Assembly (NCBI RefSeq): GCF_003853415.1
Contig: NZ_QTPP01000024.1
Coordinates: forward strand, 1-64,000
Source: Burkholderia sp. Bp9142
GTDB taxonomy: Bacteria > Pseudomonadota > Gammaproteobacteria > Burkholderiales > Burkholderiaceae
DNA: 64,000 bases
Direction of reading: 5' to 3'
Below are positions 61,440 through 64,000 of the stretch, one piece after another. Within the stretch, counting starts at the first letter, position 1. Each line of letters starts with the position of its first letter. The notes under the pieces are model-generated. The model was not told the DNA's origin. It ran no database searches and was given only the letters and a program-made list of their open reading frames with translations. The translations under genes and the position numbers were made by a program.

Positions 61440-62549
61440 ATGGAGCAGACGGATTGTGTGGTGATCGGCGCGGGTGTCGTCGGTCTTGCGGTGGCGCGTG
61501 AACTGGCCGCGCGCGGGCGCGAAACGATCGTGCTCGAGGCGGCCGACGCGATCGGCACGGGCGCGAGTTCGCGCAACAGCGAGGTGATTCACGCAGGGCT
61601 CTACTACCCGCGCGGTTCGCTGAAGGCGATGTCGTGCGTGCGCGGGCGCGACCTGTTGTACGAATTCTGCGAAACCCGTCACGTGCCGCATCGGCGCGTG
61701 GGCAAGCTGCTCGTCGCGACGAGCGCCGCGCAGGCGAAGCAGTTGAAGGCGATCGCCGCGCGCGCGGCGGAAAACGGCGTGCTGGACCTGATGCCGCTCA
61801 CGCGCACCGAGGCGCAGACGCTCGAGCCCGCGCTCGAATGCACGGAGGCGCTGTTCTCGCCGAGCACCGGCATCGTCGACAGCCACCAGCTGATGCTCGC
61901 GCTGCTCGGCGACGCGCAGCGCGACGGTGCGATGTGCGCGCTGAAATCCCCGGTCGAGTCGATCGACGTGCTGCGCGGCGGCCGCTTCGTCGTGCACACC
62001 GGCGGCGACGCGCCGGCCGAAATCGAAGCGGCGTGCGTGATCAACAGCGCGGGCCTCGGCGCGCAGGCGCTCGCACGCCGCACGCACGGCCTCGACCCGC
62101 ACTGGGTGCCGCCGCTCTATCTCGCGCGCGGCAATTACTTCAGCCTGTCCGGGCGCGTGCCGTTCTCGCACCTCGTGTATCCGATGCCCGACCGGGCGGG
62201 ACTCGGCGTGCACCTGACGCTCGACCTGGCCGGGCAGGCGCGCTTCGGCCCGGACGTCGAATGGGTCGATGCGCTGCGCTACGAAGTCGATCCGGCGCGC
62301 GCACAGGCGTTCTACGCATCGATCCGCGCGTACTGGCCGGAACTGCCCGACGGCGCGCTGCAGCCGGCTTACGCGGGGATCCGCCCGAAGCTGGCGGGGC
62401 CCGGCGAGCCGCCGGCCGACTTCGTCGTGCAGGGTGTGGCGCAACACGGCGTGCGCGGGCTCGTGAACCTGTTCGGCATCGAGTCGCCGGGGCTGACCGC
62501 ATCGCTCGCGCTCGCGCAGCGCGTCGGCGACATGACGTCGTATGCATGA
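61440..62549 (+). CDS. FAD-dependent oxidoreductase, L-2-hydroxyglutarate oxidase type
   Basis: 369-residue DAO-family flavoprotein. FAD-binding GxGxxG in VVIGAGVVGLAVARELA, the SSRNSEVIHAGLYYP motif that is typical of LhgO, and the C-terminal LFGIESPGLTASLALAQ. LhgO oxidises L-2-hydroxyglutarate to 2-oxoglutarate; this protein is somewhat shorter, so the exact substrate is uncertain. TACAAT at 61394-61399 may be its -10. Confidence 0.85.
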   Translation: MEQTDCVVIGAGVVGLAVARELAARGRETIVLEAADAIGTGASSRNSEVIHAGLYYPRGSLKAMSCVRGRDLLYEFCETRHVPHRRVGKLLVATSAAQAKQLKAIAARAAENGVLDLMPLTRTEAQTLEPALECTEALFSPSTGIVDSHQLMLALLGDAQRDGAMCALKSPVESIDVLRGGRFVVHTGGDAPAEIEAACVINSAGLGAQALARRTHGLDPHWVPPLYLARGNYFSLSGRVPFSHLVYPMPDRAGLGVHLTLDLAGQARFGPDVEWVDALRYEVDPARAQAFYASIRAYWPELPDGALQPAYAGIRPKLAGPGEPPADFVVQGVAQHGVRGLVNLFGIESPGLTASLALAQRVGDMTSYA

Positions 62550-62550
62550 C

Positions 62551-62586
62551 GCACACGGCCCGCTCGGGTGCGGGCCGGCCGTGTGC
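62551..62586 (+). terminator. Hairpin after the FAD oxidoreductase gene
   Basis: GCACACGGCC (62551-62560) pairs perfectly with GGCCGTGTGC (62577-62586) with a 16-nt loop, starting right after the stop. No U-tract follows, so termination is likely but not certain. Confidence 0.5.
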
Positions 62587-62710
62587 AACCCCGTGTGAAA
62601 TCCCTTATCTCCGGCATTTCGGCGCGCACATTGGTGCGCTTGAGCGTTATTCTGTCGAACGGCCGTCGCCAGAACGGCTTTCAAACCGATAACGTTGGAG
62701 CGAGTCCCCC

Positions 62711-63022
62711 ATGAAAACAACCCGTCGGAGTTTCCTGATCACGAGCATTGGCGCCGTGTCCGCGCTGGCGCTGTCGCGCGAAGCGCTGGCCGATGCGCCG
62801 ATGCTGTCGGAGACCGATCCGACCGCCGTGGCGCTCGGCTACAAGGCCGATGCCACGAAGGTCGACAAGACGAAGTATCCGAAATACGCAGCGGGCCAGG
62901 ATTGCGCGGCCTGCATGCTGTACCAGGGCAAGAAGGGCTCGGCTTCGGGCCCCTGCGGTGCGTTCCCCGGCAAGCAGGTGTCGGCGAAGGGCTGGTGCAG
63001 CGCATTCTCGAAGATGGGTTGA
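62711..63022 (+). CDS. High-potential iron-sulfur protein (HiPIP)
   Basis: 103-residue periplasmic electron carrier with one [4Fe-4S] cluster. Tat signal peptide TTRRSFLITS with cleavage near ALADA. The four cluster cysteines are in QDCAACMLYQ, GPCGAFPG and GWCSAFS, the classic HiPIP pattern. The start is the ATG at 62711 with GTTGGAG ahead. Probably links a soluble donor to a reductase; partner unknown. Confidence 0.95.
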   Translation: MKTTRRSFLITSIGAVSALALSREALADAPMLSETDPTAVALGYKADATKVDKTKYPKYAAGQDCAACMLYQGKKGSASGPCGAFPGKQVSAKGWCSAFSKMG

Positions 63023-63065
63023 GTCCGTGCGGCATCGTGCGATGCCGCAATGTGGCGAAAACCGC

Positions 63066-63101
63066 AAAACGCCCGCCGTCGGACGATGGCGGGCGTTTTT
63101 T
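63066..63101 (+). terminator. HiPIP gene terminator
   Basis: AAAACGCCCGCC pairs with GGCGGGCGTTTT around a 10-nt loop, ending in a run of six T's. A strong intrinsic terminator 44 bp after the stop. Confidence 0.92.
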
Positions 63102-63211
63102 ATGCTTGAAAACGGTTCCGTCGCTTTCTACACTCGCTGCAAACCAGCGCGCCGCGGCTCCCCCGCACGCCGCGCCGCCCGATACGGCGAATTCACGAGG
63201 ACGAGGCTCGC

Positions 63212-64000
63212 ATGGCGACGATTGCGAATTCAACGAAAACCATCCGGCCCGAGCGCGCGCTGAACCGGCGCGCGGTCGCGGCGGCCGTGATCGGCAACGC
63301 GCTCGAGTGGTACGACTTCACGGTGTTCGGCTTCATGACGGTCGTGATCGCCGAGCTGTTCTTCCCGACTTCCAGTGAATACTCGTCGCTGCTGCTGACC
63401 ACCGCGACGTTCGGCGTCGCATTCTTCATGCGCCCGATCGGCGGCATCGTGTTCGGGCTATACGCGGACCGCGCGGGCCGCAAGGCCGCGCTGTCGCTCG
63501 TGATCCTGCTGATGACGGCCGGCATCTTCCTGCTCGCGATCGCGCCGCCCTACGCGGCGATCGGCATCGGCGGCCCGCTCCTGATCGTGTTCGGCCGCCT
63601 GCTGCAGGGTTTCTCGGCCGGCGGCGAATTCGGCAGCGCGACCGCGCTGCTGATCGAAGCCGCGCCGTTCTCGAAACGCGGTTTCTACGGCAGCTGGCAG
63701 ATGGCGAGCCAGGCGGCCGCGCTGCTGATCGGCGCGCTGGTCGGCGCGGCCGTCACGCGCGGGCTGTCGCACGACGCGCTGCACAGCTGGGGCTGGCGCG
63801 TGCCGTTCATCCTCGGGCTCGTGATCGGGCCGATCGGCTTCTATATCCGCCGTCATCTCGCCGATTCCGAGGCGTTCCTGCATGCGCAGCAAAGCGCGCG
63901 CCGCGCGACGCTCGGCGACGTGTTCACGCGCCATCCGCGCGAGGTGCTGTGCGGGCTCGGCTCGGTGATCGCGCTGACGGTGACGATCTACGTGCTGATC
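63212..64000 (+). CDS. MFS transporter, metabolite:H+ symporter type, 3' end outside window
   Basis: The frame from ATG 63212 stays open to the window edge (263 codons visible). It carries NALEWYDFTVFGFMTVVIAE near residue 30, GRLLQGFSAGGEFGSATALL and WQMASQAAALLIGALVGAAV, the hallmark of the metabolite:H+ symporter (citrate/proline/alpha-ketoglutarate) group. The loop motif DRAGRKAALSL is present. Substrate cannot be told. Upstream lies the HiPIP terminator, so it has its own promoter. Confidence 0.9.
   Translation, partial: MATIANSTKTIRPERALNRRAVAAAVIGNALEWYDFTVFGFMTVVIAELFFPTSSEYSSLLLTTATFGVAFFMRPIGGIVFGLYADRAGRKAALSLVILLMTAGIFLLAIAPPYAAIGIGGPLLIVFGRLLQGFSAGGEFGSATALLIEAAPFSKRGFYGSWQMASQAAALLIGALVGAAVTRGLSHDALHSWGWRVPFILGLVIGPIGFYIRRHLADSEAFLHAQQSARRATLGDVFTRHPREVLCGLGSVIALTVTIYVLI

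Overview
The window looks like a piece of the main chromosome of a Burkholderia species, most likely the B. cepacia complex. It is GC-rich and densely packed. The core blocks have betaproteobacterial Burkholderia character: argB / pyrimidine 5'-nucleotidase / slmA, a RegB-RegA pair, hslVU, dksA, lpxL / dapF / DUF484 / xerC, metK, fliEFGHIJK and fliST. The species call is an inference from gene content and protein sequence; no rRNA or tRNA gene is present to confirm it.

Region 1 (1-14.3 kb) is a cell-surface and adhesion region. It starts inside a large trimeric autotransporter adhesin built from near-identical 177-bp repeats, followed by an OmpA-type lipoprotein. Next comes a 741-residue Ig-like protein with a type I secretion C-terminus and its own export machine: an ABC transporter with an N-terminal C39-like domain, an HlyD-type adaptor and a TolC-type outer membrane factor. 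The operon ends with a one-TM, proline-rich protein of unknown role.

Region 2 (14.3-31 kb) is housekeeping: slmA, a HAD nucleotidase and argB (minus strand); a cysteine-rich CWC protein; the RegB/RegA redox two-component system (plus strand); hslVU, a dksA whose zinc-finger cysteines are mostly missing, a His-rich CobW GTPase, rlmI, xerC, DUF484, dapF and lpxL (minus strand); and metK (plus strand). A higBA toxin-antitoxin module sits in opposite orientation between dapF and lpxL.

Region 3 (31-41.4 kb) is mixed metabolism: a phytanoyl-CoA-type dioxygenase, a DUF3185 protein, an aldo-keto reductase, a DMT exporter, an SrkA-type kinase, and a divergent aldehyde dehydrogenase / GMC oxidoreductase pair, with several small unknown genes.

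Region 4 (41.4-51.5 kb) is flagellar. fliFGHIJK reads leftwards with overlapping genes and fliE rightwards. A sigma-28 promoter precedes fliS-fliT-fliK2-fhlB. The last two are a second hook-length protein and a cytoplasmic FlhB-C-like protein that are translationally coupled.

Region 5 (51.5-64 kb) holds a PepSY-type membrane protein behind a Fur-box-like site, XdhC, an amino-acid permease, a NarL-type two-component pair behind several inverted repeats, ferredoxin-NADP reductase, an EEP-family phosphodiesterase, a small secreted protein, an AAA+ ATPase, an FAD oxidoreductase of the L-2-hydroxyglutarate oxidase type, a Tat-exported HiPIP, and the 5' part of an MHS-type MFS transporter that runs off the window. 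No rRNA, tRNA, insertion sequence, prophage or CRISPR array was seen.
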